The position numbers were made by a program, and so were the translations under genes. Under the pieces are notes generated by a model. It saw only the letters and a list, made by a program, of their open reading frames with translations, was not told the origin of the DNA and ran no database searches. A stretch of DNA of 48,377 nucleotides. Origin: Ferruginibacter sp. Its GTDB lineage: Bacteria; Bacteroidota; Bacteroidia; Chitinophagales; Chitinophagaceae. Location of the stretch: the NCBI GenBank assembly GCA_030655145.1, contig JAURWD010000101.1, forward strand, positions 1-48,377, written 5' to 3'. This document shows positions 17,321 through 25,380 of this stretch, piece after piece. Numbering within the stretch: the first letter of the stretch is position 1; every line of letters starts with the position of its first letter.

Positions 17321-19171
17321 TTGCCAGATATCATTCATTTATTGCCCGATAACATTGCTAACCAGATTGCAGCCGGTGAGGTGATCCAGCGCCCTGCGAG
17401 CGCCGTGAAAGAATTACTGGAAAACGCGGTAGATGCCGGTGCGACGGAGATCAAGTTGATTGTAAACGATGCGGGTAAATCCCTCATCCAGGTGATCGAC
17501 AATGGTAAGGGGATGAGTGACACCGATGCCCGGATGAGTTTTGAACGGCATGCTACTTCGAAGATTCAAAATATTGAGGATCTTTTCCATATCAAGACCA
17601 TGGGCTTCCGCGGCGAAGCGTTGGCAAGTATCGCTGCCGTGGCGCAGGTAGAACTAAAGTCGAAGAGAGAGAATGAAACTGTTGGCACCTGCATCGAGAT
17701 CGACAACAGCGTAGTGCGCAAACAGGAAGCAGTTGCCATGCAACAGGGAACCAGCATCGCGATGAAAAATCTTTTTTTCAATGTTCCTGCCCGGCGCAAT
17801 TTTTTAAAGAGTAATCCTTCGGAACTCCGTCATATTGTTGATGAGTTTATCCGTGTTGCCATGTCGTTCCCGGATATTTTCTTTTCGCTTACCAGCAACG
17901 GCCAACAAGTCTTTCACCTGGAAAGGGGAACCCTGAAGCAACGCATTGTTCAAATACTCGGGAATAGTTATAACGCCCGGTTGGTAAGTGTACAGGAGAA
18001 TACCGATTACATGAATATTTACGGGTTTGTCGGGAAGCCCGAAACAGCGAAGAAAACCCGCGGTGACCAATACTTTTTTGTCAATAATCGCTTCATCAAA
18101 AGTGCGTACCTGAATCATGCGGTAATGGGGGCTTTCGATGAAATGATCGGCCGCGATAGCTTCCCAATGTATGCCCTCTTTATTGACCTCGACCCGGCAC
18201 AGGTCGACATCAATGTTCATCCCACGAAACAGGAAATTAAGTTTGAAGACGAGAAGATCGTCTACGCCTTTGTACAAAGTGCAGTGAAACATAGTCTCGC
18301 TCAATTCAGCATTACACCAACCCTGGATTTTGAACTGGATTCGTCTATCCAGAATCTTGATGCAGTCACTAAACCTTTTACGGAAGAGCGCAAGACCTCG
18401 GTCGCTTCCTCTTCCTTGTACAATACTTTTTCACAAAAGCACCAGGCACATTTTATCGAGAATCGCAGTGAGTTAAAGCACTGGAAAGATTTTTATGAGC
18501 CGGCACGTCCCCAGGGGGGTTCAAATGAAGGCAACCAGCAACAAAGCCTGCGTGCGCAGGATTTTTCTTTGCCCGACCATACCGTTCTCCACCATGCACC
18601 TTTTTCGGTGAGCGACATTGCGCAGTTGCACAACACGTACCTCGTCGTGCAAAATGATGCGGGCTTTATAGTTATTCACCAGCAGAATGCTCATGAGCGG
18701 GTATTGTATGAACGCTTTATGAAGGCATTGGATGGTAAACCGATCGCAACCCAACAAAGTCTCTTCCCGCTTACAATTGAACTGGCTCCCACAGATGTAG
18801 TGGTGTTGAATGAATTACTTGGCGACCTGAACTATTTAGGATATCACCTGGAGCCCTTCGGGAAAAATACCTTCGTCATCCAGGGAACACCCGCCGATGT
18901 AGACCAGGGCAGTGAAAAAACAGCGCTCGAAAAAATGCTGGAACAATACAAACATTTCAGCAGCGATTTAAAATATTCCAAACGCGAAAAATTACTTCGC
19001 TCACTTGCCTGGCAACAAGCGATCAAGGCCGGTAAAGCACTTACTCAAAAAGAAATGAAATCGTTGGTAGAAGAGTTGTTCATGTGCACCTCACCCAACA
19101 TCACTCCGAATGGTAAGCCCACCTATTCGGCTTTCAAGAAAACAGAGTTGGATAAATTGTTTGGGAGGTAA
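17321..19171 (+). CDS. mutL: DNA mismatch repair protein MutL, endonuclease motifs altered
   Basis: 616 residues starting at TTG, supported by AGGAG five bases upstream and by the canonical N-terminus (IIHLLPDNIANQIAAGEV). The GHKL ATPase half is intact: E34, N35 and D38 in LLENAVDAGA, DNGKGM, TMGFRGEALASIA, and GTSIAMKNLFFNVPARRNF. The C-terminal dimerisation domain is present but its nuclease motifs are changed: DQHAxxE reads HQQNAHE (453-459), the ACR-type Cys is Trp564, and CPHGRP reads TPNGKP (595-600). MutL couples MutS mismatch recognition to strand removal. Its stop codon directly touches that of convergent dacB. Confidence 0.95.
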   Translation: MPDIIHLLPDNIANQIAAGEVIQRPASAVKELLENAVDAGATEIKLIVNDAGKSLIQVIDNGKGMSDTDARMSFERHATSKIQNIEDLFHIKTMGFRGEALASIAAVAQVELKSKRENETVGTCIEIDNSVVRKQEAVAMQQGTSIAMKNLFFNVPARRNFLKSNPSELRHIVDEFIRVAMSFPDIFFSLTSNGQQVFHLERGTLKQRIVQILGNSYNARLVSVQENTDYMNIYGFVGKPETAKKTRGDQYFFVNNRFIKSAYLNHAVMGAFDEMIGRDSFPMYALFIDLDPAQVDINVHPTKQEIKFEDEKIVYAFVQSAVKHSLAQFSITPTLDFELDSSIQNLDAVTKPFTEERKTSVASSSLYNTFSQKHQAHFIENRSELKHWKDFYEPARPQGGSNEGNQQQSLRAQDFSLPDHTVLHHAPFSVSDIAQLHNTYLVVQNDAGFIVIHQQNAHERVLYERFMKALDGKPIATQQSLFPLTIELAPTDVVVLNELLGDLNYLGYHLEPFGKNTFVIQGTPADVDQGSEKTALEKMLEQYKHFSSDLKYSKREKLLRSLAWQQAIKAGKALTQKEMKSLVEELFMCTSPNITPNGKPTYSAFKKTELDKLFGR

Positions 19172-20578
19172 TTAATAGCGCTCTCTTATACCAGTTAAGA
19201 ACTGCTCAATTGCCCGGCGTACGGGTGTCGCTGAAGTTTTATAATTATTCGCAAGCACGGAAAATATCAACAGCCTGTTTTTTTTTGTGATGAGAAAGCC
19301 ACTCAGTGCACAATGGTTGCTCAAGGTGCCCGTTTTTGCAAAAATAAATCCCGCATCTTTTTTATAGTATGCCGTTAAAGTGCCTTCGCCGCCGGTCGGT
19401 AAAATGGTCTTTAGCCGTTCGAGGCCAAATTCATTTTTCATTTTATTGAGGAGAAATACAACTGACTGCGGTGTAACCAAATTGTACCGGCTAAGCCCAC
19501 TGCCATCCACCCATTTTGGTACCTGTGGTAGATCTTTCAGATAAGTTTGTAGTAAAGTATCGATCAATTTCCGGTCATTCATCACACCGAGAAATTCATT
19601 ACTGGCCATCATGAGGGTTTGCTCAGCAAAAAAATTATCGCTGCGATGCATCATCGGGATAAACAGCGAGTCTACCGGCCGGGAGTACACGACGTTTTTT
19701 AATTTGCCGGTGAAGTCAAGGTCCGGATTGATCATTGCATGAAGGGTGTCCTGCAGCATGCCCACCACATCTAATGCATTTGGCGAGAAAGGTACCTGGA
19801 GAACCTGGTTGGTTCCGGGCGTGATCGTGAGAATGTTATTGTCCCAATGTTTCACCACGTCGAAGCCGCTTTTGATATCGGTAGCTTCGGATAACAAGAA
19901 TTTGAGGCTGTACGGAACGATGCCAATCGTATTATCTTGTTTTCGTAGCGTGATCACATTGCCATACATGGGCAGGTTACTGCGTTGGGTCATGTATGAT
20001 TCTTTATGATCGTCCCAGGCCCAGCCGCGACCGAGAAAATTATCTGTGAAAAAGAAATTGGTGAATGTGATGTTCTTGTAGTTGCTTAAGAACGTAAACA
20101 CGGGCTGACTGGAAAAATCCGGGTGCAGGAAACTCGGATCACCGGTTGGCTGTATGCGCACTGCCCCACTATTATCCATATCGTAGCGCAGCCCAGGGAC
20201 GCTGTCGCCCAGGTATTTCAATCCGGCATACAGTGAAAATAATTTGGTGTTGGAAGCTGGTACAAAATATTTTGCAGCATCATGATCGTAAATGTATGTA
20301 TTTGTAGCAGGGTCGTAAATGCTGATGCCGATGTGGCCGGAACTGATGGCAGTGTCTTTGAACAAAACCTGGTCCGCCTGCTTACTAATTCTTTTTGACA
20401 TGGAGCAGGATGTTGCCAGCACCAGGAAAAGAAAAACAGTAACCGAACCAACCAAACTTTTACCTGTGAAAAGTTGCCCGATGGTATATGGCCGAAAGGA
20501 TTGCGACGCAACGATGCCGCTATTTGCGGAATTGCTGGTATTACTATTCTCGCAGGAAAAACTTACGGTACGGCTCAT
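19172..20578 (-). CDS. dacB: D-alanyl-D-alanine carboxypeptidase/endopeptidase (PBP4 type)
   Basis: 468 residues. Active-site blocks are S109-N-T-K112 (SxxK) in FVPASNTKLFS, SGLSRYN (SxN) and AKTGT (KTG). It trims or cleaves D-Ala-containing peptidoglycan peptides in the periplasm. The N-terminus is unusual: about 43 polar Ser/Asn-rich residues precede the hydrophobic signal segment (VGSVTVFLFLVLATSC, 43-58), so either the true start is internal (no ATG is available) or the protein has a long cytoplasmic lead. C58 could be a lipid site, though the lipobox is imperfect. Upstream, 28 bases away, is the arginase-fold gene. Confidence 0.88.
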   Translation of the reverse strand: MSRTVSFSCENSNTSNSANSGIVASQSFRPYTIGQLFTGKSLVGSVTVFLFLVLATSCSMSKRISKQADQVLFKDTAISSGHIGISIYDPATNTYIYDHDAAKYFVPASNTKLFSLYAGLKYLGDSVPGLRYDMDNSGAVRIQPTGDPSFLHPDFSSQPVFTFLSNYKNITFTNFFFTDNFLGRGWAWDDHKESYMTQRSNLPMYGNVITLRKQDNTIGIVPYSLKFLLSEATDIKSGFDVVKHWDNNILTITPGTNQVLQVPFSPNALDVVGMLQDTLHAMINPDLDFTGKLKNVVYSRPVDSLFIPMMHRSDNFFAEQTLMMASNEFLGVMNDRKLIDTLLQTYLKDLPQVPKWVDGSGLSRYNLVTPQSVVFLLNKMKNEFGLERLKTILPTGGEGTLTAYYKKDAGFIFAKTGTLSNHCALSGFLITKKNRLLIFSVLANNYKTSATPVRRAIEQFLTGIRERY

Positions 20579-20606
20579 ATTTTAGTGGATGTCGTTTAGC
20601 AAAATA

Positions 20607-21734
20607 TTAGCTGCGTTCCTGTTCACGAAGCCACCGCTCTGGAATTTCGTTGCGGCTCGCGTTCACATAGTCGTTGTAGCTACAGGCAATGATCTTATCG
20701 CCGGGAAGTTGCATCCACCAGCGGCTGGTTTTCCGGCTTTGATAAAAGACTGTGTCCATTTCAGCAACAACCGTATGAAACTCGTTAAAATGTGTTCGCT
20801 CCTGCAGGGAGGCTTCCTGTTTGCTACGACTTTTTCCATCAATGAAATACCACAACATTTGGGAGATCTGTTTCGCGGTCAGTTCATTTTTATCGAGCGT
20901 AGGATCGTAACCGAAGATACCAAAACTGCTGAGTTCACTACTCATGCCTGCATAACGGGAAAGCACACACGCCTCTTCGCCGGTAAAGCCATTTGCGCTG
21001 CAAACATTGGCCGGCGCATCTGAATACTTGATGGCGTTCATGTCAAAACTCAGCAGGTTTGTATTGCGAATAACGGGTTCCATTTCTTCAATGTTATCTT
21101 TTGCAACACCAACCCGGTAACAATCAAACCTCAGTTTGTCCATAGTCTCTAACATGCGGGGATGCACGAAGTAACTCTGGAAACCAATATGGTTATAATG
21201 CCGCACCATGTTTGGTTCACCGGTTAACATTTCCAACAGGAAATTTTCGCTGCGCAGGGAACTTTCACCACGCAGGTCGATGGTGGCATCAATGCAGGTA
21301 GCTTCGATGTGTTTGCCAAATTGTTTGTAGGCAAAATATTGCGCAAGCGAAACATCATGTGTTCCGCCGAGGATCACCACGGTTTTTTTCAAAGCGATCA
21401 GTTCGGCAACAACAGTTTTTACTGCTGCATAACTGTCGTTTAAAGTGGCACCGGTTTTTATGTTTCCCAGGTCGGCAATGCCTACATCGAAGTGCCAGTA
21501 ATGTAGTTGATAAAGCTGGCGCCGGATGGTATCTGCTGCCAGGTCATTCTCTGAAAAATTTCCGCCGCCGCGGGTTTCGCTCACGCCGATAAAAACAATA
21601 TCAACAGTTGAAAGATCAGGTATCTCACCTTCATTGACGAGGATGTGTTTTGCTAGTTGGCCATCATTGTATCCTCCATCCTCATTCAATGCATGAATAT
21701 TTACCGGGATCAGGAAGTCTTGCAGATCGTGCAT
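20607..21734 (-). CDS. Arginase/formimidoylglutamase-fold protein with incomplete metal site
   Basis: 375 residues from the ATG at 21734; a start at 21758 would add eight residues. The ureohydrolase pattern is clear: VFIGVSETRGGG, ILGGTHDVSLA (123-127 GGTHD), CIDATIDLRG (149-155) and LSFDMNAIK (229-236). In active arginases these are GGDH, DAHxD and SxDxD. Here one His ligand is Thr151 and one Asp ligand is Asn233, leaving H126, D149, D153 and D231. Bacteroidota homologues are usually labelled formimidoylglutamase or arginase. With four of six ligands, normal two-manganese chemistry is doubtful. It lies just upstream of dacB; no histidine-degradation genes are near. Confidence 0.8.
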   Translation of the reverse strand: MHDLQDFLIPVNIHALNEDGGYNDGQLAKHILVNEGEIPDLSTVDIVFIGVSETRGGGNFSENDLAADTIRRQLYQLHYWHFDVGIADLGNIKTGATLNDSYAAVKTVVAELIALKKTVVILGGTHDVSLAQYFAYKQFGKHIEATCIDATIDLRGESSLRSENFLLEMLTGEPNMVRHYNHIGFQSYFVHPRMLETMDKLRFDCYRVGVAKDNIEEMEPVIRNTNLLSFDMNAIKYSDAPANVCSANGFTGEEACVLSRYAGMSSELSSFGIFGYDPTLDKNELTAKQISQMLWYFIDGKSRSKQEASLQERTHFNEFHTVVAEMDTVFYQSRKTSRWWMQLPGDKIIACSYNDYVNASRNEIPERWLREQERS

Positions 21735-21821
21735 TTGTATTTTGAAATTTTGCAGCAAACTTAAGGAAGATAGTTGAGGTTTATAAGGTTGTCCGCGCCT
21801 TGGCTGGTAAACGCGTCACCA

Positions 21822-21851
21822 TTGGCTTTGCGCAACATTTCCTTATTTTTG
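21822..21851 (+). promoter_or_regulatory. Consensus Bacteroidota promoter of pheS, predicted leaderless
   Basis: TTG (21822-21824), exactly 19 bases, then TATTTTTG (21844-21851), matching TTG-N19-TAnnTTTG. The ATG at 21856 is only four bases past the box, so transcription should start at or one base before the initiation codon. Confidence 0.8.
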
Positions 21852-21855
21852 CGGC

Positions 21856-22887
21856 ATGGAAGAGTTGTTACAGAAAATAGAGTCGTTTAAGAGTGAAATA
21901 AAGAACGCCATTGCAACGACAAGTGAGGAGGCAGAGGCATTTCGTATCAAGTATCTCGGCACAAAGGGCCTTGTGAAAGAAGTGATGGGTGAGATGAAAA
22001 ACGTAGCAACGGACAAACGCCGCGAATTTGGGCAAGTGTTGAATGAGTTTAAACTTTTCGCAGAGGAGAAATTTGAAACGCTGAAGGCTGGCAGTGCATC
22101 AGCTCAAACCGAAACCGGCGACGGACTTGATCTTTCATTACCTGGAGATGCTTTGCCGCTGGGTTCACGTCACCCGATCAGCCTGGTGCGTAACCAGATC
22201 GTTTCCATCTTTCAGCGTTTAGGCTTTGCCGTTGCTGAAGGCCCGGAGATAGAGGATGACTGGCATAATTTTACCGCATTAAACCTGCCCGAAAATCACC
22301 CGGCGCGTGATATGCAGGATACCTTCTATATTTCACAAAATCCTGATTGGTTGTTACGCACGCATACCTCCAGTGTACAGGTACGGGAAATGGAAAAAGG
22401 TAAATTGCCGATCCGCATCATCTGCCCGGGGCGGGTATATCGCAACGAAACCATCAGCGCCCGGGCGCATTGTTTTTTTCACCAGGTTGAAGGTTTATAC
22501 ATTGCTGAAAATGTATCCTTCGCAGACCTTAAACAGACCTTGTACTTTTTTGTACAGGAAATGTTTGGAAAGGATTTCAAACTTAGGTTTCGCCCAAGTT
22601 ATTTTCCGTTTACCGAGCCATCGGCAGAAATGGACATCAGTTGCTTGATTTGCGGAGGAAGTGGCTGTAATGTTTGTAAGCACACCGGTTGGGTAGAAAT
22701 TTTAGGCTGCGGTATGGTACATCCCAACCTGCTCGAAAACTGCGGCATCGATTCTAACAAATACACCGGATTTGCCTTCGGTATGGGTATCGAACGTATC
22801 ACCATGTTGAAGTACCAGATAAAAGACCTACGTCTTTTTAGCGAGAATGATGTGCGCTTCCTAAAGCAATTTACTGCAGCTGTTTAA
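21856..22887 (+). CDS. pheS: Phenylalanyl-tRNA synthetase alpha subunit
   Basis: 343 residues, standard length. The N-terminal coiled-coil tRNA-binding arm covers about residues 1-95. The class II core has SRHPISLVRNQIV, GPEIEDDWHNF, LRTHTSSVQVR (motif 2 area), FRPSYFPFTEPSAE and the motif 3 segment GMGIERITML. The Cys-rich insert CLICGGSGCNVCKHTGW is common in Gram-positive and Bacteroidota PheS. It forms an alpha2beta2 enzyme with PheT that charges tRNA-Phe in the cytoplasm; pheT is not adjacent. It has its own consensus promoter and a terminator, so it is a single-gene unit. Confidence 0.96.
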   Translation: MEELLQKIESFKSEIKNAIATTSEEAEAFRIKYLGTKGLVKEVMGEMKNVATDKRREFGQVLNEFKLFAEEKFETLKAGSASAQTETGDGLDLSLPGDALPLGSRHPISLVRNQIVSIFQRLGFAVAEGPEIEDDWHNFTALNLPENHPARDMQDTFYISQNPDWLLRTHTSSVQVREMEKGKLPIRIICPGRVYRNETISARAHCFFHQVEGLYIAENVSFADLKQTLYFFVQEMFGKDFKLRFRPSYFPFTEPSAEMDISCLICGGSGCNVCKHTGWVEILGCGMVHPNLLENCGIDSNKYTGFAFGMGIERITMLKYQIKDLRLFSENDVRFLKQFTAAV

Positions 22888-22911
22888 ATCATTTATACAA
22901 GGAAAATCTTT

Positions 22912-22934
22912 AAAGGTCCAGCAGGACCTTTTTT
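22912..22934 (+). terminator. Terminator of pheS
   Basis: AAAGGTCC (22912-22919) pairs with GGACCTTT (22924-22931) around AGCA and runs into six Ts. It lies 24 bases after the pheS stop. The following stretch to 23116 holds nothing I can call. Confidence 0.88.
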
Positions 22935-23116
22935 CATTTATGTCATTGTAAACGAAGTGATTATCCCTCCCAGCTGCTGGTGCGTTGCACTGTAGATATA
23001 ATTCCCCACGCTATTTACTGTTTCATGTATGGCGCTACTAGCCGGCGCTTGCGGATGGTTGCTTGGCATTATTATTGGAATCTTGCTTACCAAATAAACA
23101 CCCTAAAATCACAAGC

Positions 23117-23614
23117 ATGCAATACTTAAAGCGTAATCTTCGCCTGCTCCTGGCATTTTCACTGGTCATCAGTTTCACTGCTTGTTCAGTGTCCAAAGAA
23201 GGAAGATCAATTCGTAAATCAATCAATGGTGACTGGAATTTGCAGAGTGTCAATGTCGAAGGCATAGACAGCAAACTGAAAGCAAAAGTTTTCAATGAAG
23301 CCGACCTTGAATGTTTCATTGGAAGTAGTTGGAATTTTGTTTCCAACAACGGCATGGGTAGCTATACCCTGGTCGGTAATACTTCGGGTTGTTCCTCGCT
23401 CACACGCAGCATCCGCTGGTCTGTCTATGAACCAAAAGGGGCAGATAAAGAATTTCAATTTAAAAGACTGGATGACAAGAAAAATCCTATGGACGATAAC
23501 AATGGATTCAGGATGGCTGTAGGCACGTTAACAGAAACCACCATGCAACTGAAGTCAGCGATTACCTTCGAGGGTAAGGCTGGCAACATTGTATACAATT
23601 TTGTAAAAAAATAA
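23117..23614 (+). CDS. Lipocalin-like small lipoprotein
   Basis: 165 residues from the ATG at 23117; a TTG-started frame from 23063 adds a non-signal-like stretch. The signal peptide MQYLKRNLRLLLAFSLVISF leads to a probable lipid-modified Cys in FTACS. The body begins with IRKSINGDWNLQSVNVEG, then F-N-x-A-D-L-ECFIGSSWNFVSNNGMGSY, a pattern seen in Bacteroidota lipocalin-like (DUF4923/5004-type) lipoproteins. Its ligand is unknown. An OmpA lipoprotein follows 18 bases later, so both are likely in one mRNA and both sit in the envelope. Confidence 0.75.
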   Translation: MQYLKRNLRLLLAFSLVISFTACSVSKEGRSIRKSINGDWNLQSVNVEGIDSKLKAKVFNEADLECFIGSSWNFVSNNGMGSYTLVGNTSGCSSLTRSIRWSVYEPKGADKEFQFKRLDDKKNPMDDNNGFRMAVGTLTETTMQLKSAITFEGKAGNIVYNFVKK

Positions 23615-23632
23615 AAATTAAAAAACCAGAAT

Positions 23633-24355
23633 ATGAAACAGTTAGTTGGAAAAACGTTCGTGGCAATCGCAGGCCTGGCAATGCTTTGCGCAGGTTGTGA
23701 AACCACGAAGAAAGCGAATAACAAACAAAAAGGTGCAGTAGTCGGTGCAGCTAGTGGCGCTGTGATCGGCGGTGTAATTGGTAATAACGTTGGTAATAAA
23801 AAGAATACCGCATTGGGTGCCATTCTTGGTGCAGTGGTTGGCGGTGCAGCGGGCGCTGTGATCGGTAACAGTATGGATAAGCAAGCAGAAGCCATACAAA
23901 ATGAAATTCCAGGTGCGGAAGTAACACGGGTTGGTGAAGGTATCAATGTGACCTTCAATGAAAAAAATCCTGATGGTTCAAAAGCGGGTGTTTATTTCGC
24001 TACGAATATGTCAAACATCAACTCTAATTCAAAACTTGCCCTGGACAAACTTCTGAAAGTTTTTAACGAGTATCCTGAAACGAATATTTTGATCGAAGGT
24101 CATACCGATGATGTTGGTACCGATACCTACAATGAAGGTTTATCTCAAAAAAGAGCGGCTGCTGTAGGTAATTACCTGAAAAGCGCAGGCATCGCAAGTT
24201 CCCGGCTTACGATCAAGTGGTATGGAGAAGGGCAACCAAAGGTTGACAACACGAGTGATGCAAACAGGGCAGAAAATCGCCGCGTTGAGTTCGCCATTAC
24301 AGCCAATGATAAAATGAAACAAGAAGCTGCAAAAGAAGCTGCTAACAAAAATTAA
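23633..24355 (+). CDS. OmpA-family lipoprotein with glycine-zipper segment
   Basis: 240 residues. The signal peptide ends at a lipobox-like LCAGC. Residues about 33-80 are two glycine-zipper hairpins (GAVVGAASGAVIGGVIGNNVG and GAILGAVVGGAAGAVIGN), as in YiaD-type proteins. The C-terminal OmpA domain (about 115-225) binds peptidoglycan and shows IEGHTDDVGTDTYNEGLSQKR and NRRVEFAI. It probably links the outer membrane to the cell wall. It follows the lipocalin-like gene by 18 bases. The tail is Lys/Ala-rich. Family assignment is solid; the exact role is inferred. Confidence 0.9.
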   Translation: MKQLVGKTFVAIAGLAMLCAGCETTKKANNKQKGAVVGAASGAVIGGVIGNNVGNKKNTALGAILGAVVGGAAGAVIGNSMDKQAEAIQNEIPGAEVTRVGEGINVTFNEKNPDGSKAGVYFATNMSNINSNSKLALDKLLKVFNEYPETNILIEGHTDDVGTDTYNEGLSQKRAAAVGNYLKSAGIASSRLTIKWYGEGQPKVDNTSDANRAENRRVEFAITANDKMKQEAAKEAANKN

Positions 24356-24455
24356 TACTATAACAGACCCGAAAGGAGTTTGAAGAACTGTTGTATGTGC
24401 TATTTCTTGCGGTAAGTAATTGCCAAAAAGAATATGGTTTCATACAGCAGTTTTT

Positions 24456-24463
24456 TATTTTTG
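24456..24463 (+). promoter_or_regulatory. -7 box immediately before 3-hydroxyacyl-CoA dehydrogenase
   Basis: TATTTTTG, then GCAG and the ATG at 24468: the same four-base spacing as at pheS, again predicting a leaderless mRNA. No clear TTG lies at the expected -33 position. Confidence 0.5.
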
Positions 24464-24467
24464 GCAG

Positions 24468-25316
24468 ATGATACAAACGATTTGCGTTGCTGGCGCGGGA
24501 ACAATGGGTAGCGGGATTGCGTTGCTTTGTGGGCAGCATGGCTTTACAACCATTTTGTTTGATGTAAACGCGGATACCCTCGCAAGGTCGCAAAATTCCA
24601 TTACAGCGATGTTGACAGCCCTTGTAAGCAAGGGGAAACTCAGTGTTGAAGAGCAAATGCAAATCGAACAAAGGCTGACCTTCACAATGGATATCCGTGC
24701 TTGCGTAGCTGATGTTATTATTGAAGCCATCATTGAAAAAGCCCAAGCGAAGATTGCGTTATTTAAAGATCTCGTTGCGATGAATGCCGATGCCTGCATT
24801 TTTGCTTCTAACACTTCCTCCATCTCGATTTCCTTATTGCAGGAATCAGTTGCTGTTCCCGGCCGTTTCGCCGGTATGCATTTCTTTAATCCTGCTCCTG
24901 TAATGAAGCTGGTTGAAATTGTGGTAGCTCCTCAAACCAGTACTGACACAGCTTTAGCGCTACAAGAGCTTTGCGAAGCCCTGGGCAAAACCGCGGTGCT
25001 TTGTAAAGATTCGCCGGGTTTTATTGTGAATCGCGTAGCGCGACATTATTACCTGGAAGCCATGAAGCTCGAAGCGTCCGGCGTGGCCTCTATAGAAGTG
25101 ATCGATGAGATCATGGAAACAAACGGATTTAAGATGGGCCCTTTCAGGTTAATGGACCTGATAGGAATGGATGTTAACCTGGCTGTTTCTCAAACCATCT
25201 ACGAGGCATTTGATAAGGCAGAAAGATTTCAGCCCGCAGAATTACAACAACAAAAAGTAAAAGCCGGTGACCTCGGAAAAAAGACGGGCAAGGGATTTTA
25301 TACTTACACCTCGTAG
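24468..25316 (+). CDS. 3-hydroxybutyryl-CoA / 3-hydroxyacyl-CoA dehydrogenase
   Basis: 282 residues from the ATG at 24468, a normal length; an in-frame TTG at 24420 adds a non-family stretch. The NAD-binding Rossmann motif is ICVAGAGTMGSGIA, followed by ADVIIEAIIEKAQAK, FASNTSSISI, and HFFNPAPVMKLVEIV with the catalytic His. The C-terminal domain begins at KDSPGFIVNRVARHYYLEA. It oxidises 3-hydroxyacyl-CoA to 3-ketoacyl-CoA, or the reverse, in fatty-acid or phenylacetate-type breakdown. No thiolase or crotonase gene is near; an epimerase-like gene follows after 64 bases. Confidence 0.92.
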   Translation: MIQTICVAGAGTMGSGIALLCGQHGFTTILFDVNADTLARSQNSITAMLTALVSKGKLSVEEQMQIEQRLTFTMDIRACVADVIIEAIIEKAQAKIALFKDLVAMNADACIFASNTSSISISLLQESVAVPGRFAGMHFFNPAPVMKLVEIVVAPQTSTDTALALQELCEALGKTAVLCKDSPGFIVNRVARHYYLEAMKLEASGVASIEVIDEIMETNGFKMGPFRLMDLIGMDVNLAVSQTIYEAFDKAERFQPAELQQQKVKAGDLGKKTGKGFYTYTS

Positions 25317-25351
25317 CATGTCCCGCGCAAAAGCGATAACGCAGCATACTG

Positions 25352-25359
25352 TACATTTG
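25352..25359 (+). promoter_or_regulatory. Candidate -7 box for epimerase-like gene
   Basis: TACATTTG fits TAnnTTTG and lies 21 bases before the ATG at 25381. No TTG is seen at the right distance, so this is a weak call. Confidence 0.35.
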
Positions 25360-25380
25360 CCCTTCAATCAATAACAAACT

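Noticed and set aside
17804-18304. 166-residue minus-strand frame inside mutL
   Set aside because: Antisense shadow of the conserved MutL ATPase region.
23455-23958. 167-residue reading frame on the minus strand, rich in Pro, Thr and Ala
   Set aside because: It is antisense to the OmpA lipoprotein and mirrors its Gly/Ala-rich zipper codons; no family resemblance.
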